Assembly: GCF_014645615.1 (NCBI RefSeq)
Contig: NZ_BMMB01000005.1
Location: 372,001 to 436,000, forward strand
DNA length: 64,000 nt
Direction: 5' to 3'
From: Paenibacillus hunanensis
GTDB lineage: Bacteria; Bacillota; Bacilli; Paenibacillales; Paenibacillaceae
A model generated the notes under the pieces. That model did not search any database and was not told where the DNA came from. It worked only from the letters and a program-made list of their open reading frames with translations. Each line of letters opens with the position of its first letter. Within the stretch, counting starts at the first letter, position 1. Below are positions 8,232 to 17,258 of the stretch, piece after piece. The position numbers and the translations under genes were made by a program.

Positions 8232-9662
8232 TTATTTTTTCCAGCCGGCTTGAATTTCTTGCATCGCTTGATCCAGGTTAGCTGTACCACTTACGTAGTC
8301 CGTCATCCCTTTCCAGAACGTACCTGCACCAACAGAACCAGGCATCAGGTCAGAACCATCAAAGCGGATTGTTTTTGCAGTTTGAACAAATTCGGACATG
8401 CGACGCTCTTGCTCGTTAGCGAACCAATCGTCTGGTGTACCGTTCATTGGAGGCGTTACACCACCGGATTTGATCCAGCTTTGCAGAGATTCAGCAGTTG
8501 TGAAGAACTCCATTACTGCACGTACTTCAGGACGGTCATTGAACATAGCATAGATATCACCGGAGATCAGTGCTGGTGTACCGTATTGTGCATCGATCGA
8601 TGGGAACGGGAACCAGTCGTAATCTTCTGGCTTCACGCCTTCAGGAATAAAGGAAGTGATGAATCCAGCTTGACGGTGCAGCCATGCTTTTGGAGGATTC
8701 GTGAACAGTGGAGCAATCGCATCACCGAAGTTCGTTGTTGCGATGGAGCTACGACCACCGTATACATAATCCTTGTTGAACCAGATCTGGGACATTTTCT
8801 CGACTGCATTTTTCACGATTGGATCAGTGAATGGCAGCTCGCCTTTTACCCATTTGTCATAGTTTTCAGGAGTTGTTGTACGCAGCATGATGTCCTCTAC
8901 CCAGTCAGTAGCAGGCCAGCCTGTTGCCGCACCACTCTCGATACCGATACTCCATGCAGGGTCGCCATCCGCAGCGATCTGCTCGGTCAGCTTCATCATT
9001 TCATCCCATGTTTTTGGTACAGTGTAGCCTGCTTCATCGAAGGCTTTTTTGTTGTACCATACAAGGCTTTTCACACTGCTACGTGCCCATACGCCAGCAG
9101 TAATGTCTTTGTCTGGACCCGCCATTTGCGCCATATCCAGCCAGCTTTGTTTGTATTGTTTCTTCATATAGTCGGCATCCATGAATGTGGATACGTCAAC
9201 AACTTTACCTGCTTTTGCGAAAGTTTCCAGCAGACCTGGTTGTGGGAAGTCAGCGATATCCGGTGCGTTACCACCGTTTACGCGCACGTTGATCGTCGCT
9301 TCAAACTCTTTGGAGCCTTCATAAGCGATGTCGATGCCAGTTGCATCTTCAAATGCTTTGATGCTCGCATTGAATTTCTGCTCATCCGCGTCTACGAATG
9401 GCCCGTACATCGTAACCTTTTTGCCTTTGTATTCACCATTCAGTGCCTTTTCCAGATCGGAGCCGGCAGGCACCTGTGCTGTTTTGATCAGATCTGAACC
9501 GCTTGTTGTTGCTGTTGTACCGGTTGTGCCTTCGCTGCCAGTCTGCGTACTGCCAGTTGTCCCCGCGCTGTTACCTCCGGAACATGCACTAAGCACTACT
9601 GAGAACAGCAACACCAGCATTAAACTTAAAGAACCATTTCTTTTCAGTTTACTCTGTTTCAT
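8232..9662 (-). CDS. Sugar ABC transporter substrate-binding lipoprotein
   Basis: 476 residues. A lipoprotein signal peptide ends in the lipobox LSAC, with the lipidated Cys at about residue 26. A Gly/Ser/Thr-rich tether follows, then a type I extracellular sugar-binding fold (SBP family 1). It would capture an oligosaccharide or alpha-glucoside and deliver it to the two permeases downstream. The start is ATG at 9662, preceded by GAGGG. Two cre boxes upstream point to catabolite repression. The AglE-like sequence style supports alpha-glucosides, but the sugar cannot be fixed from sequence alone. Confidence 0.88.
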   Translation of the reverse strand: MKQSKLKRNGSLSLMLVLLFSVVLSACSGGNSAGTTGSTQTGSEGTTGTTATTSGSDLIKTAQVPAGSDLEKALNGEYKGKKVTMYGPFVDADEQKFNASIKAFEDATGIDIAYEGSKEFEATINVRVNGGNAPDIADFPQPGLLETFAKAGKVVDVSTFMDADYMKKQYKQSWLDMAQMAGPDKDITAGVWARSSVKSLVWYNKKAFDEAGYTVPKTWDEMMKLTEQIAADGDPAWSIGIESGAATGWPATDWVEDIMLRTTTPENYDKWVKGELPFTDPIVKNAVEKMSQIWFNKDYVYGGRSSIATTNFGDAIAPLFTNPPKAWLHRQAGFITSFIPEGVKPEDYDWFPFPSIDAQYGTPALISGDIYAMFNDRPEVRAVMEFFTTAESLQSWIKSGGVTPPMNGTPDDWFANEQERRMSEFVQTAKTIRFDGSDLMPGSVGAGTFWKGMTDYVSGTANLDQAMQEIQAGWKK

Positions 9663-9792
9663 GGACTCAACCCTCTCTTTTGATATGATCCCTTTTTTTA
9701 CGATGTACAAGCACCAAACATCTGACTACAAATAGATAATTTTTACTTTTATCCCATTTTCTTATTTTTATCAGGAAAAGTAAACAATAATT

Positions 9793-9806
9793 TGATAGCG
9801 ATTACA
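9793..9806 (+). promoter_or_regulatory. Possible cre box, sugar ABC operon
   Basis: TGATAGCGATTACA differs from the cre consensus at one fixed position. It lies 131 bp upstream of the binding protein start. Confidence 0.5.
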
Positions 9807-9880
9807 AAATTTTATCAAATTCTTGCGTTCGTTTAATTATCCTGATATTTTGCAGTGATTTTGAGAATAAGTTATCTATC

Positions 9881-9894
9881 TGTAAGCGTTTACA
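9881..9894. promoter_or_regulatory. cre box, sugar ABC operon
   Basis: TGTAAGCGTTTACA is a near-perfect palindrome and a full match to the cre consensus. It supports CcpA control of the operon that starts at 9662. Confidence 0.75.
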
Positions 9895-10634
9895 GTTGTT
9901 CGCAAGAACATTTTATGATATCGCTTGCAGATAAGCAATCCTTTTTTCACAAATGAAAATAATATTTTTTGTCCTTATCTTTCATCAGCAAAATAGTTAA
10001 TCATAAGCATATTTAAAAATTATGCAGAAATGTGAATTTTGGCTCGTTCTGAATGGAGAAGCATGTATCATTTCAAATTTTAATAAACCCTGTTATATCA
10101 AGGTTTTTTCACGATTTTTTTATTTTATTTTGTCCTACCATCACCCTGATATGACCGATTCCTTTTTTGGGCGATTCGACAATTGTGGAACCAATTCCAT
10201 TTTTGCTACAAAATAAGATGCGGCTTCAAGCACAAACGATTGCACAAAAAATTACTTTTCCTTATTTGCCTTCACAGGTTAAGGATCAAAATTAGGCAGC
10301 AAATGGACGTCATTTACATCCAGCAAGTTGCAAGATTCTGCTCATTTATGCTCGATATGAGCAGTAGAAGATGGAGATCAGAGTGATGTATAGAGGTGCA
10401 TACGTAGGCTTGAAAATGTAAATAACACTTTCTTGCTATATAAGGTTCATTTGATATGGATAGAGAAAAAAGCGAGAAATCATTGTTACGTCCCTTTTCC
10501 CTGATCGATACGGGACTGGACAGGATTATCACAGTAGACACATCTGTTTTATTGCTCATTGGCGTTTCAGAGAGCGTTTACAATGTCTAATATGTCATTA
10601 TGGCCACATGTTATAGGAAAGGGAGATGAATGAA
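9895..10634. other. Long AT-rich intergenic region, no gene seen
   Basis: Between the divergent sugar operon and the aldo/keto reductase. The short open frames here lack ribosome binding sites and recognisable sequence. No strong hairpin was found. Confidence 0.55.
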
Positions 10635-11570
10635 ATGACACAACATAAACGACTTGGTAAAAGTGATCTGCTGGTGAATCCGATCGGACTTGGTGCGAAT
10701 GCGGTAGGCGGTCACAATCTGTATCCGAATCTCGATGAGGAAGCAGGCAAGGAGGTTGTGCGCACAGCAATTGCGCATGGACTGAACTTTATTGATACAG
10801 CATTCATTTATGGACCTAAACGCTCCGAGGAGCTAATCGGTGAGGTGCTCAAGGAGGTCGGTGGACGCGACAAGCTGGTCATCGCTACCAAGGGTGCGCA
10901 TAAGTTTACCGAGCAGGGCGATGTGACTTTCGATAACTCGCCAGCCTTCCTGCGTGCGAGTGTGGAAGGCAGTCTGGAGCGCTTGCAGACGGATTATATC
11001 GATCTGTTCTACATCCACTTTCCGGATGAACATACACCAAAGGACGAAGCTGTGGGCGAGCTGAAAAAGCTCAAGGACGAGGGTAAGATTCGTGCGATCG
11101 GCGTATCCAACTTCTCGATTGATCAATTGAAGGAAGCGAATAAGGATGGGCACGTCGATGTACTGCAATCCGAATATAATCTGTTCAAGCGTTCGGCAGA
11201 GCAGGAGCTATTGCCGTATACTGCTGCGAACCAGATTAGCTTCATTCCTTATTTCCCGCTGGCATCCGGTCTGCTGGCTGGTAAATACAATTCCGATACA
11301 CGCTTCGATGATCTGCGTGCCAAAGATCCGTTATTCGCAGGCGAGACATTCCAGCAAAATCTGCAAAAGGTGGATATGCTGCGTCCAATCGCTCAGGCGA
11401 AAGGCATCGAAGTCGCTCATCTGGTGCTCGCATGGTATCTGACACGCGAATCACTGGATGCGATCATTCCAGGCGCGAAGCGTGCAGAGCAGGTGCTTGA
11501 TAATCTCAAGACGCTGGATGTGAAGCTGACCGCGCAGGAGATTGAGCAGATCGATCATATTTTCGGCTGA
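10635..11570 (+). CDS. Aldo/keto reductase
   Basis: 311-residue NADPH-dependent oxidoreductase with a TIM-barrel fold, cytoplasmic. The catalytic tetrad is visible: Asp54 and Tyr59 in [11 protein letters not shown], Lys86 in VIATKGA and His128 in [11 protein letters not shown]. The C-terminal cofactor region [11 protein letters not shown] is present. The family reduces varied carbonyl compounds and the substrate is not predictable. The start at 10635 is 9 nt from GGGAG. The in-frame ATG at 10626 is too close to it. It appears monocistronic. Confidence 0.88.
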   Translation: MTQHKRLGKSDLLVNPIGLGANAVGGHNLYPNLDEEAGKEVVRTAIAHGLNFIDTAFIYGPKRSEELIGEVLKEVGGRDKLVIATKGAHKFTEQGDVTFDNSPAFLRASVEGSLERLQTDYIDLFYIHFPDEHTPKDEAVGELKKLKDEGKIRAIGVSNFSIDQLKEANKDGHVDVLQSEYNLFKRSAEQELLPYTAANQISFIPYFPLASGLLAGKYNSDTRFDDLRAKDPLFAGETFQQNLQKVDMLRPIAQAKGIEVAHLVLAWYLTRESLDAIIPGAKRAEQVLDNLKTLDVKLTAQEIEQIDHIFG

Positions 11571-11683
11571 GTTTTGGTGGATGTATGGGCGTGAGTAATG
11601 CAGAGAATATACTTCTATAGAAGTTTTGAGTAGCAGCATCCAGATGGCGCATTAGGCGCTGTCCGGGTGCTGTTTTAAATTTG

Positions 11684-11721
11684 TAATGTAGATTCCTTTT
11701 TCTCCAAAATTGTAAGATATT
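11684..11721. repeat. Truncated R1-R2 junction relic
   Basis: AATGTAGATTCC and CTCCAAAAT match the right half of R1, and they run directly into GTAAGATATTT, the start of an R2 unit. The order is the same as in the chimeric copy at 49562-49762, so this is probably a decayed copy. Confidence 0.5.
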
Positions 11722-11743
11722 TCACTATCCCTAAGCCTTCAAA

Positions 11744-11776
11744 AACAAAAAAAGACCATCCAGCATTATGCTGGAT
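11744..11776 (-). terminator. Terminator overlapping the end of the DinB-like gene
   Basis: The palindrome ATCCAGCATTATGCTGGAT is followed on the minus strand by GGTC and a T-run. The stop codon at 11766 lies inside the hairpin. Confidence 0.75.
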
Positions 11777-12266
11777 AGCCTCCTCCTGGTGGCGGCCATG
11801 AGCCGAGTAGACGGCGGATGATGACGATCTCACCAAGATGGTACGTATTGTGTGAAGCGATATTACGCAGGAAGCCCGCAACGGTCTCCGTTGGGATGAG
11901 TGCCAGTGGCTGGGCAAGCTCCAGCGTACGTGCGAGCTCACAGGCAGTATCGATGCCTTGCAGGAAATCGTCCAGCACAACTTGCCAGCTTGCTTCGTCT
12001 GCGGCATTCGTTTGCTGTGGCCAGCTATCGGCTACGGCTGGTGGGCGTGCAGGCTGTTCGCCGCGAACATGAGCCAGCATGAAGTCTTGCCAGTAGCTCA
12101 TATGGCTAACTAGCTGATAGATCGTATAAGGCAGACCTTCTACCTGCTCGCCTGCCAGCTTCAGATTGATATCGGATAGCGCGCGAGCAATCGGTAGATG
12201 ACCGCGCTCGCCGACCAGAGATTGAACTAACGCTCTGGAAAAGGCTTGTTCTGCTGCGTCACTCAT
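11766..12266 (-). CDS. DinB/YfiT-like metal-binding protein
   Basis: 166 residues, a four-helix-bundle DinB superfamily protein. Three His positions fit the metal triad: one in LVSHMSYWQ (about residue 55) and two in ASHNTYHLGEI (about residues 138 and 142). Family members include thiol-dependent transferases and hydrolases as well as proteins of unknown role. The ending PPPGGGYPA is common in this subfamily. The start at 12266 is preceded by GGAG. The biochemical function is not known. Confidence 0.78.
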   Translation of the reverse strand: MSDAAEQAFSRALVQSLVGERGHLPIARALSDINLKLAGEQVEGLPYTIYQLVSHMSYWQDFMLAHVRGEQPARPPAVADSWPQQTNAADEASWQVVLDDFLQGIDTACELARTLELAQPLALIPTETVAGFLRNIASHNTYHLGEIVIIRRLLGSWPPPGGGYPA

Positions 12267-12396
12267 GTGAATTTCGCTCCATTTCTAATCGTTGTAAAGG
12301 TATAAAGTATGCTGAGTAGGATCGGATACTAGTCTTCCTACCCTTTAATGCGCTGCATACCCTATCGCTTGGGATTGCTAGCTTACTGTATCCCAT

Positions 12397-13020
12397 TCAC
12401 TTTTGAATTTCAACCTGAGCGGATGAAGGGCTCGCCTGACTGACAAAACGGAAGGTCAGCAGTGGCCCGTTCTCATCCGATTCGAACGGTTCTTCATCGT
12501 ATTTATAGCTCGTATAGTCTGCCAGTAGCTGACGCCAGAAACGGCGGGTGTGCATATTGCGCCCGGTAGGATTCGTATGCAGCGCCCAGCGACCGGAAAA
12601 GCTATCAAATACGTATTTGGCCGCCTGCTGTGCGATGCCCTTCCCACGAAATGGACGCATTAGGAAAAATTCATGCAGGAAGTATTCCACCTGCTCGCCT
12701 GCTGGCACATATGGCGGTGTCGATACCAGTGCAAAGCCTGCTGGAATGCCATTCACTCGAATGAGAAACGGGAATAGCACGCCGGGATGACGCCACCAGA
12801 TTTTGAAAACGTCACTTTGCTGCGCAAGTGTAGCACAGCAATCGTCCTCCTCGAATACACCATACCGATTCGGCAGGCGCTCCCAGATCTCCGACAGATC
12901 ATATAGATAGAAAGGATACATATTGCAAATAATATATTTGTCCGCAGCAGGGCAAAGCTCCACCTGAATGTTTTGCTCCTGTTCCACAACTGCTGGCTCG
13001 ATATTCGAATCGATGTTCAT
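12397..13020 (-). CDS. GNAT family N-acetyltransferase
   Basis: 207 residues. The acetyl-CoA binding motif A is RPFRGKGIAQQAA (about residues 118-130), with the R-x-x-G-x-G/A core. The rest fits the GNAT fold (YPFYLYDLSEIW near the N-terminus, NPTGRNMHTRRFWRQL near the C-terminus). The acceptor is unknown. The start at 13020 has AGGAG 6 nt upstream. The frame is open to 13080 but would overlap the preceding gene without need. It probably forms an operon with the gene ending at 13046. Confidence 0.8.
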   Translation of the reverse strand: MNIDSNIEPAVVEQEQNIQVELCPAADKYIICNMYPFYLYDLSEIWERLPNRYGVFEEDDCCATLAQQSDVFKIWWRHPGVLFPFLIRVNGIPAGFALVSTPPYVPAGEQVEYFLHEFFLMRPFRGKGIAQQAAKYVFDSFSGRWALHTNPTGRNMHTRRFWRQLLADYTSYKYDEEPFESDENGPLLTFRFVSQASPSSAQVEIQK

Positions 13021-13045
13021 ATGAGTCTCCTGTTTAGCCGAGGAC

Positions 13046-13687
13046 TTAACGCCCTCCATTTTTACCACGTCCGCCTCCACGATTATTCATTTTGCTCGAT
13101 GTAGAGGGGCTGGTATGGTTTTGGGTTGCATGGGTTTTGTTCGTGCTGTTCTTCTTGTTGCTTTTGTTGGTGCTGTTTTTACTGACAGCTGGTTGGTTAT
13201 TACTGCTCTGCTTGCCTGTCGTTTTGAAGCTGGACGATTGCCCTGTAGGACTTTTAGGTGCTGCGGTTTTGCCTGGCGTACCTTTGCCCTTAGCCGCTGA
13301 CTTGCCCTGCGCGGCTTGGTTACCTCGCTGCTGGGGGGCACCTGTTGCTGGTCTGGCTCCTGCTCCCGTCGATGATTTGCGTAATTGAGCTGCGGTGTAT
13401 TGCAGTGCCTCCATCGCCTGTTTGACAAAAGCACGATTTTCCGGCTCCCATTCATGTGGATCATCCATAAAGGAATCCTCGATAAACTCCTCCAGCCCGT
13501 CTGCCAGCTTACGCTGATCTGGCGCACTCTTGCCTCGTAGTACCTGTATGGCGGCGCGCATCGTGCGACACGACTGCTGCACAAATGTATAATCATCTCG
13601 ATCCCACGCCTGCGGATTATCCATATCATAAAAAGCGATCCATTGCTCTATTAATGAAGCAGCCTGCTTCGCGTCCATCTGTGGCAT
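13046..13687 (-). CDS. Hypothetical protein with basic low-complexity tail
   Basis: 213 residues in two parts. The N-terminal 110 residues are helical and contain two related segments (AWDRDDYTFVQQSCRTMRAA and EWEPENRAFVKQAMEALQ), an internal duplication of about 55 residues. The C-terminal half is almost only Ser, Thr, Asn, Lys, Gln, Gly and Pro, ending in RGGGRGKNGGR. It is strongly basic and likely disordered, and may bind nucleic acid (inference). I recognise no family. The start at 13687 is 7 nt from GGAG. It lies just upstream of the GNAT gene in the same direction. Confidence 0.65.
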   Translation of the reverse strand: MPQMDAKQAASLIEQWIAFYDMDNPQAWDRDDYTFVQQSCRTMRAAIQVLRGKSAPDQRKLADGLEEFIEDSFMDDPHEWEPENRAFVKQAMEALQYTAAQLRKSSTGAGARPATGAPQQRGNQAAQGKSAAKGKGTPGKTAAPKSPTGQSSSFKTTGKQSSNNQPAVSKNSTNKSNKKNSTNKTHATQNHTSPSTSSKMNNRGGGRGKNGGR

Positions 13688-13900
13688 ATTCATTCTCCGT
13701 TTCATTACAGCGGTAGCTGCACATGTTAATTGTCCGGTATGCCGCATTGGATGGGCATCCGGTTCTATGCTACCATTGTAGCGGCTATAATGGGTGGCGT
13801 ACAGTGGGTTAGCTAGGGTACAAGGTGGTACAGGTTTAAAGCTTTGTTGGGTTGGTGCGTCTTTGGTTCACTTTGCGCTGGTTTTGGTGCTGGGTGCGTA

Positions 13901-14030
13901 CATCACTTGCGGGAAGGAATAAGGGAACGGACTCAGTGGAGCCGCGGGAATCTACTGGATTAGGAGTAAATGTAGATTCCCGCCCCTCCAAAATCGTCCT
14001 TTTCCCTTATTTCCTTCCCTCCGTTCCGTG
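13901..14030. repeat. R1 intergenic hairpin repeat, copy B
   Basis: The outer arms GGAAGGAATAAGGGAA and TTCCCTTATTTCCTTCC enclose the inner arms GGAATCTAC and GTAGATTCC. Most of the sequence matches copy A at 482-612, and many arm differences are paired changes that keep the stem (GCGTGAATC/GATTCACGC against GCGGGAATC/GATTCCCGC). Confidence 0.8.
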
Positions 14031-14161
14031 CTGCTCGCAGCATAAGTAGCAAAAGACAAAGGCTCTTACTTCAAGGATTGACACAGTATAAGTAAAAAAG
14101 ATTGCTAGAAGTAGTGCACTTCGTCTTTTCAGCTTTTGAATGTATCAGATATGAAGCAGGC

Positions 14162-14193
14162 GCTAACCTCCACTTGTACGGGTGGGAGGTAGC
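14162..14193. other. Hairpin in an otherwise empty intergenic region
   Basis: The stem GCTAACCTCCAC/GTGGGAGGTAGC has an 8-nt loop and no T-run on either side. Nothing else was seen between repeat copy B and the stop at 14374. Confidence 0.45.
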
Positions 14194-14373
14194 AATAAGA
14201 CCTTTACTTTACGAACCTTGCATGTAGTGAAGTATTTGATGAGGTTGAAGAATGCTTTATATGCTTTATTTTTTACATGCTTCATTTGATGTTAGTTTGT
14301 AATTCTATTCTCTCGCTGCATTTGCACATTAAAAGCATCACTTTTCACCTGCCTGATTTTCTCATTAGATGGG

Positions 14374-15060
14374 TCAGCTATCGGTCTGGTGAGATGAGCT
14401 GAGTTGTTGTAATTGGTGGGAAAGGTAGTTATTTACGCCGTTGGGGCGTTTTAAAGCGAGCTTGTACATGGCTTTGGCGACGGTGGTGGCTTGGATGGGT
14501 TTGTATTTGGATAGCCCTCCTCGCAGCAGGGGCGATACTACGCTGGAAATAGCGGCAGCCGTGCGTTCGCCGAGTCGGAATTCTTTGCGTTCTCCTAGTA
14601 GCAGGGAAGGCTGGACGATGGATAGGGATGGGTAGCCGAGTGCGGATAGTTGCTGCTCTAGTTCGCCTTTGATACGGGAATAGAAGATGCGTGAGTTAGC
14701 ATCTGCTCCCATGGCGCTGATGAGCAGGAAGTGTTCGGCTCCCCTTGCCCGGGCTAGCTCAGCCAGTCGGAGCGGGTAGGTGACATCGATCTGGTACATG
14801 CGCTCCTGGCTGCCTGCTTGTTTGATCGTGGTGCCGAGGCAGCAATATACATCGGTGGCTTGCCATGTATCCGCATGCTGGTCTAAATGATCGTAATCGG
14901 TCACGAGCTGTTCAACCTGTGTATATGACTGCCAGTCTGGTACGATTTGGCGTACAAGCACCTTGATACGGTCATAGGTTGGTTCATGGACGAGGATATC
15001 GACCAGCGAGCGCCCGACCAGACCTGTAGCGCCTGCGACAAGTGCTATGCGTTCTGTCAT
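14374..15060 (-). CDS. NAD(P)-binding SDR-like oxidoreductase (HTATIP2/YwnB type)
   Basis: 228 residues. The Rossmann nucleotide-binding motif GATGLVGRS is at residues 10-18. A central HFLLISAMGADANSRIFYSRIKGELEQQL follows, with the Ser and Tyr-x-x-x-Lys-like arrangement of atypical SDRs (Y-S-R-I-K). The C-terminus is short. Family members are NADPH-dependent reductases or regulators and the substrate is unknown. The start at 15060 is preceded by GGAGGGG. Confidence 0.78.
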   Translation of the reverse strand: MTERIALVAGATGLVGRSLVDILVHEPTYDRIKVLVRQIVPDWQSYTQVEQLVTDYDHLDQHADTWQATDVYCCLGTTIKQAGSQERMYQIDVTYPLRLAELARARGAEHFLLISAMGADANSRIFYSRIKGELEQQLSALGYPSLSIVQPSLLLGERKEFRLGERTAAAISSVVSPLLRGGLSKYKPIQATTVAKAMYKLALKRPNGVNNYLSHQLQQLSSSHQTDS

Positions 15061-15358
15061 TTTACTTCCCCTCCATTCTGTCTGCTAGTATCCATTAGGC
15101 TGTATATTGTGGCTCGATCGAATCGCTCGCTTGCTATGTTTGACTCGTATCGTGCTTCCCTTGAAATGCTTCCTGTAAAACCATTGGAAGAAGCGTTTTG
15201 GTTATAGCTCTATTCTTGATCGCTATACCTATCTATCAAGTGATCTCTCGATCATGCTCCATCCCTATATCTCGATTCCTGTATATCGTCTTCCTTCGTA
15301 TATTTCCTTTACATCATTCGTATGTGTAATTACAGTCCTGTTATTTATACATGTGTAT

Positions 15359-15390
15359 ACCCGAATGCGCAGATGCTGCGTCATTCGGGT
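15359..15390. terminator. Strong hairpin after the RCK_N-like gene
   Basis: ACCCGAATG/CATTCGGGT extended inward by TGCG/CGCA lies 19 bp past the stop at 15409. There is no clear T-run on the minus strand, so termination or 3'-end protection is inferred. Confidence 0.5.
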
Positions 15391-15408
15391 GTCAGGCTAT
15401 GACGCTGC

Positions 15409-15822
15409 TCAGAGCAAAAAGGCGACACTGCCGCCATTCGTGTGCACAATATGATCGGCACCCAGTCCTCTGTAGATCATGCGTGAATTACTGCTTTCGG
15501 TAATAACGTAGATCGGCTCGCTTGTCCATGTACGGCACATTTGAATATACCGACAGCAGAGCGGCAGGCTGCGTTCAAATAGATACACTTTACCGACAGC
15601 TAGCTGTGGAATGGTCCATTCGTCCTGACGCTGTGTATCGAGCAGCAGCACATGAGCTACACCCATTCGTTCTAGTTTTACCTTTTCTGCATAGCTATTT
15701 ACGATCGCGGCAAAGGCAATTCCTTTGACCTTGAGCAGCTGCATAAACTGCTCCCCTGCACGCGTCGCTGGAGATACCAGCACATACTCCTTAGGCAACT
15801 CCGATTCCTGCTCCAACTCCAT
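15409..15822 (-). CDS. Small RCK_N/TrkA-N-like protein under c-di-AMP riboswitch control
   Basis: 137 residues with alternating beta/alpha pattern resembling one Rossmann RCK_N domain: beta-1 EYVLVSP, helix RAGEQFMQLLKVKG, KLERMGVAHVLLLD, and the late element MIYRGLGADHIVHTNGG, which is like the RLRRAGADEVV element of TrkA-N domains. The GxGxxG loop is replaced by SPATRAGEQ, so nucleotide binding may be altered. No membrane or RCK_C part is present. The start at 15822 has GGAGGA 7 nt upstream. A c-di-AMP riboswitch and terminator precede it. Because c-di-AMP riboswitches often govern K+ transport, a role in K+ control is plausible. The family assignment is tentative. Confidence 0.6.
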   Translation of the reverse strand: MELEQESELPKEYVLVSPATRAGEQFMQLLKVKGIAFAAIVNSYAEKVKLERMGVAHVLLLDTQRQDEWTIPQLAVGKVYLFERSLPLCCRYIQMCRTWTSEPIYVITESSNSRMIYRGLGADHIVHTNGGSVAFLL

Positions 15823-15853
15823 CTCTTTCTCCTCCAATTGTGTGAAGGCAAAC

Positions 15854-15892
15854 AAAAAAGAAGCTGCACAAGAGGTTTTCTCGCCAGCTTCT
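15854..15892 (-). terminator. Riboswitch expression-platform terminator
   Basis: The stem GAAGCTG/CAGCTTC is followed by TTTTTTG. It lies between the c-di-AMP aptamer and the gene starting at 15822. Ligand binding probably favours termination. Confidence 0.8.
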
Positions 15893-15959
15893 CAGGCATT
15901 CCGCACACAGACATAGCTGCGCTTACCGGATGTCATGATCATTGTCGCCTCTCTTATAT

Positions 15960-16136
15960 TCAGCTTACGAGGTTAGCTGACGGATTCGGAAGTAAGAGTC
16001 TCCCTACGGATAGCAGTTGATCTTAATGGATCGCTGCGATACCGATTCACCCCTGAACAGTCTGTGATGGCTGTTCGCTGGTTCCCCCGCTCCCCGGCTA
16101 CAGAGCGTCTTCTCTGCGGCTCGGACATTAAGCTGG
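15960..16136 (-). ncRNA. ydaO/yuaA-type c-di-AMP riboswitch
   Basis: On the minus strand the conserved blocks of the ydaO aptamer occur in order: GGAGCGGGGGAACC, GGGGTGAATC, a variable arm, then CCGAATCCGTCAGCTAACC and CGTAAGC. P1 pairs AGCTTA (16134-16129) with TAAGCT (15967-15962). The aptamer binds the second messenger c-di-AMP. Downstream is a terminator and the RCK_N-like gene, so high c-di-AMP should shut that gene off. Confidence 0.92.
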
Positions 16137-16187
16137 TTACGGCGCCAATATAGATGTCGTACACCGTAAGTTATGAACTTGAGACGA

Positions 16188-16216
16188 ATCATACTCCCCT
16201 GTTCAGGCAAAGTAAA
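16188..16216 (-). promoter_or_regulatory. Promoter of the c-di-AMP riboswitch transcript
   Basis: -35 TTTACT (16216-16211) and -10 TATGAT (16193-16188) have 17-bp spacing. Transcription would begin about 45 nt before the aptamer. Confidence 0.6.
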
Positions 16217-16513
16217 GACGAGCGGTTTCGCATTTGGTGTCAATTTGATCATTTCACAGGATAAAATGATCGTTTATCTTCTATTTTCGCTTATTTACAC
16301 ATTATTATTCACGTATACTAGCTTTTTGTATAAAGTAAAGCAAAACCGAGCATTAGCGAACTAATAGCATGAATAAAGGGAATGAATCCGATTACATGCA
16401 TAGCGGCTGACTTAAATGACGGTCTATAGACTTTGTCTGGCATTTACGTTGCCTGCAAAATGCCCTATGATGGCTGACAACTAAACCTCACATTCAAAGG
16501 AGTGTATGTACGT

Positions 16514-17005
16514 ATGTTATCTGCTGTTGCCACACTGATTCAGCCTGCTGTTGATTCGCAGCTCGTTCCGGTTCATGCTCATATTCAGCGGATGGAGCTA
16601 TTTGTATATGATCAGGCAAAGCTCGCACTGCCAGAATCCTGTCGTCCGCTACATTGCGGCTTACTGCGTTTATCCGGTGGTGGAGCTACAGGCTGGGCAG
16701 AGTTTGAGTTTTCAGATGGATCGGCACATCTGGATCTGATCAAGTGGGGGCAAGTATTCCGTCGTCTCAAGCACGTGGAAGCAGCAGAAGCCAGAACACT
16801 CATTCATCGATACGAGTCCCAATGGGGCTTCACACGCACCCATCTGGCAGCAGAAGCACTCACTGCATGGCACAAAGCGCTGTCGGAAGGTGTCTCAGGG
16901 GCAGAATCGGGTATAGAGGCTTCATCTTATATGACAGGATGGACAGGGCTACCGACTGAACGGGAATTTCTCGGCTATTATTGTCAGTCTTATTATTCTT
17001 TTTAA
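16514..17005 (+). CDS. Hypothetical protein, faint enolase-superfamily N-domain resemblance
   Basis: 163 residues, soluble. The segment IQRMELFVYDQAKLAL...GLLRLSGGGATGWAEFEF looks like the N-terminal capping domain of muconate-lactonizing enzymes, but no barrel domain follows, so this is not an enzyme of that family. The rest is helical and Ala/Glu-rich. An AAAGGAG ends at 16502. The ATG at 16514 is 11 nt away, while a GTG at 16502 overlaps that site. It lies between the c-di-AMP riboswitch (divergent) and the Usp gene. Function unknown. Confidence 0.55.
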   Translation: MLSAVATLIQPAVDSQLVPVHAHIQRMELFVYDQAKLALPESCRPLHCGLLRLSGGGATGWAEFEFSDGSAHLDLIKWGQVFRRLKHVEAAEARTLIHRYESQWGFTRTHLAAEALTAWHKALSEGVSGAESGIEASSYMTGWTGLPTEREFLGYYCQSYYSF

Positions 17006-17258
17006 GCTATGCTGGTTAAGTGTCTATAAAGGGCGACTGGTCGCAGGTAAGGGTAAGCAAGTATATAATCGATCCCGCGGCGGCTATCTGTATATTATCG
17101 CGTGTGTAAAGCGATTATCGGTCAGAGATATTTTGTATTCGGATATGTCTATGGCTTGCTATAGGAGCAAGACATCCTGTTTATCATTTAAGCGTTTCGT
17201 ACAGGAAGAAACAATATGCTGGATTGGAATACCTTCGATAAAGAATTAAAGGGGCGTT

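Noticed and set aside
8217..9497. Long plus-strand open frame opposite the binding protein gene
   Set aside because: Its sequence has no protein-like character (Cys, His and Phe rich) and it mirrors a clear lipoprotein gene.
10022..10386. Two short overlapping plus-strand frames
   Set aside because: AT-rich, Phe/Cys-rich translations with no ribosome binding site.
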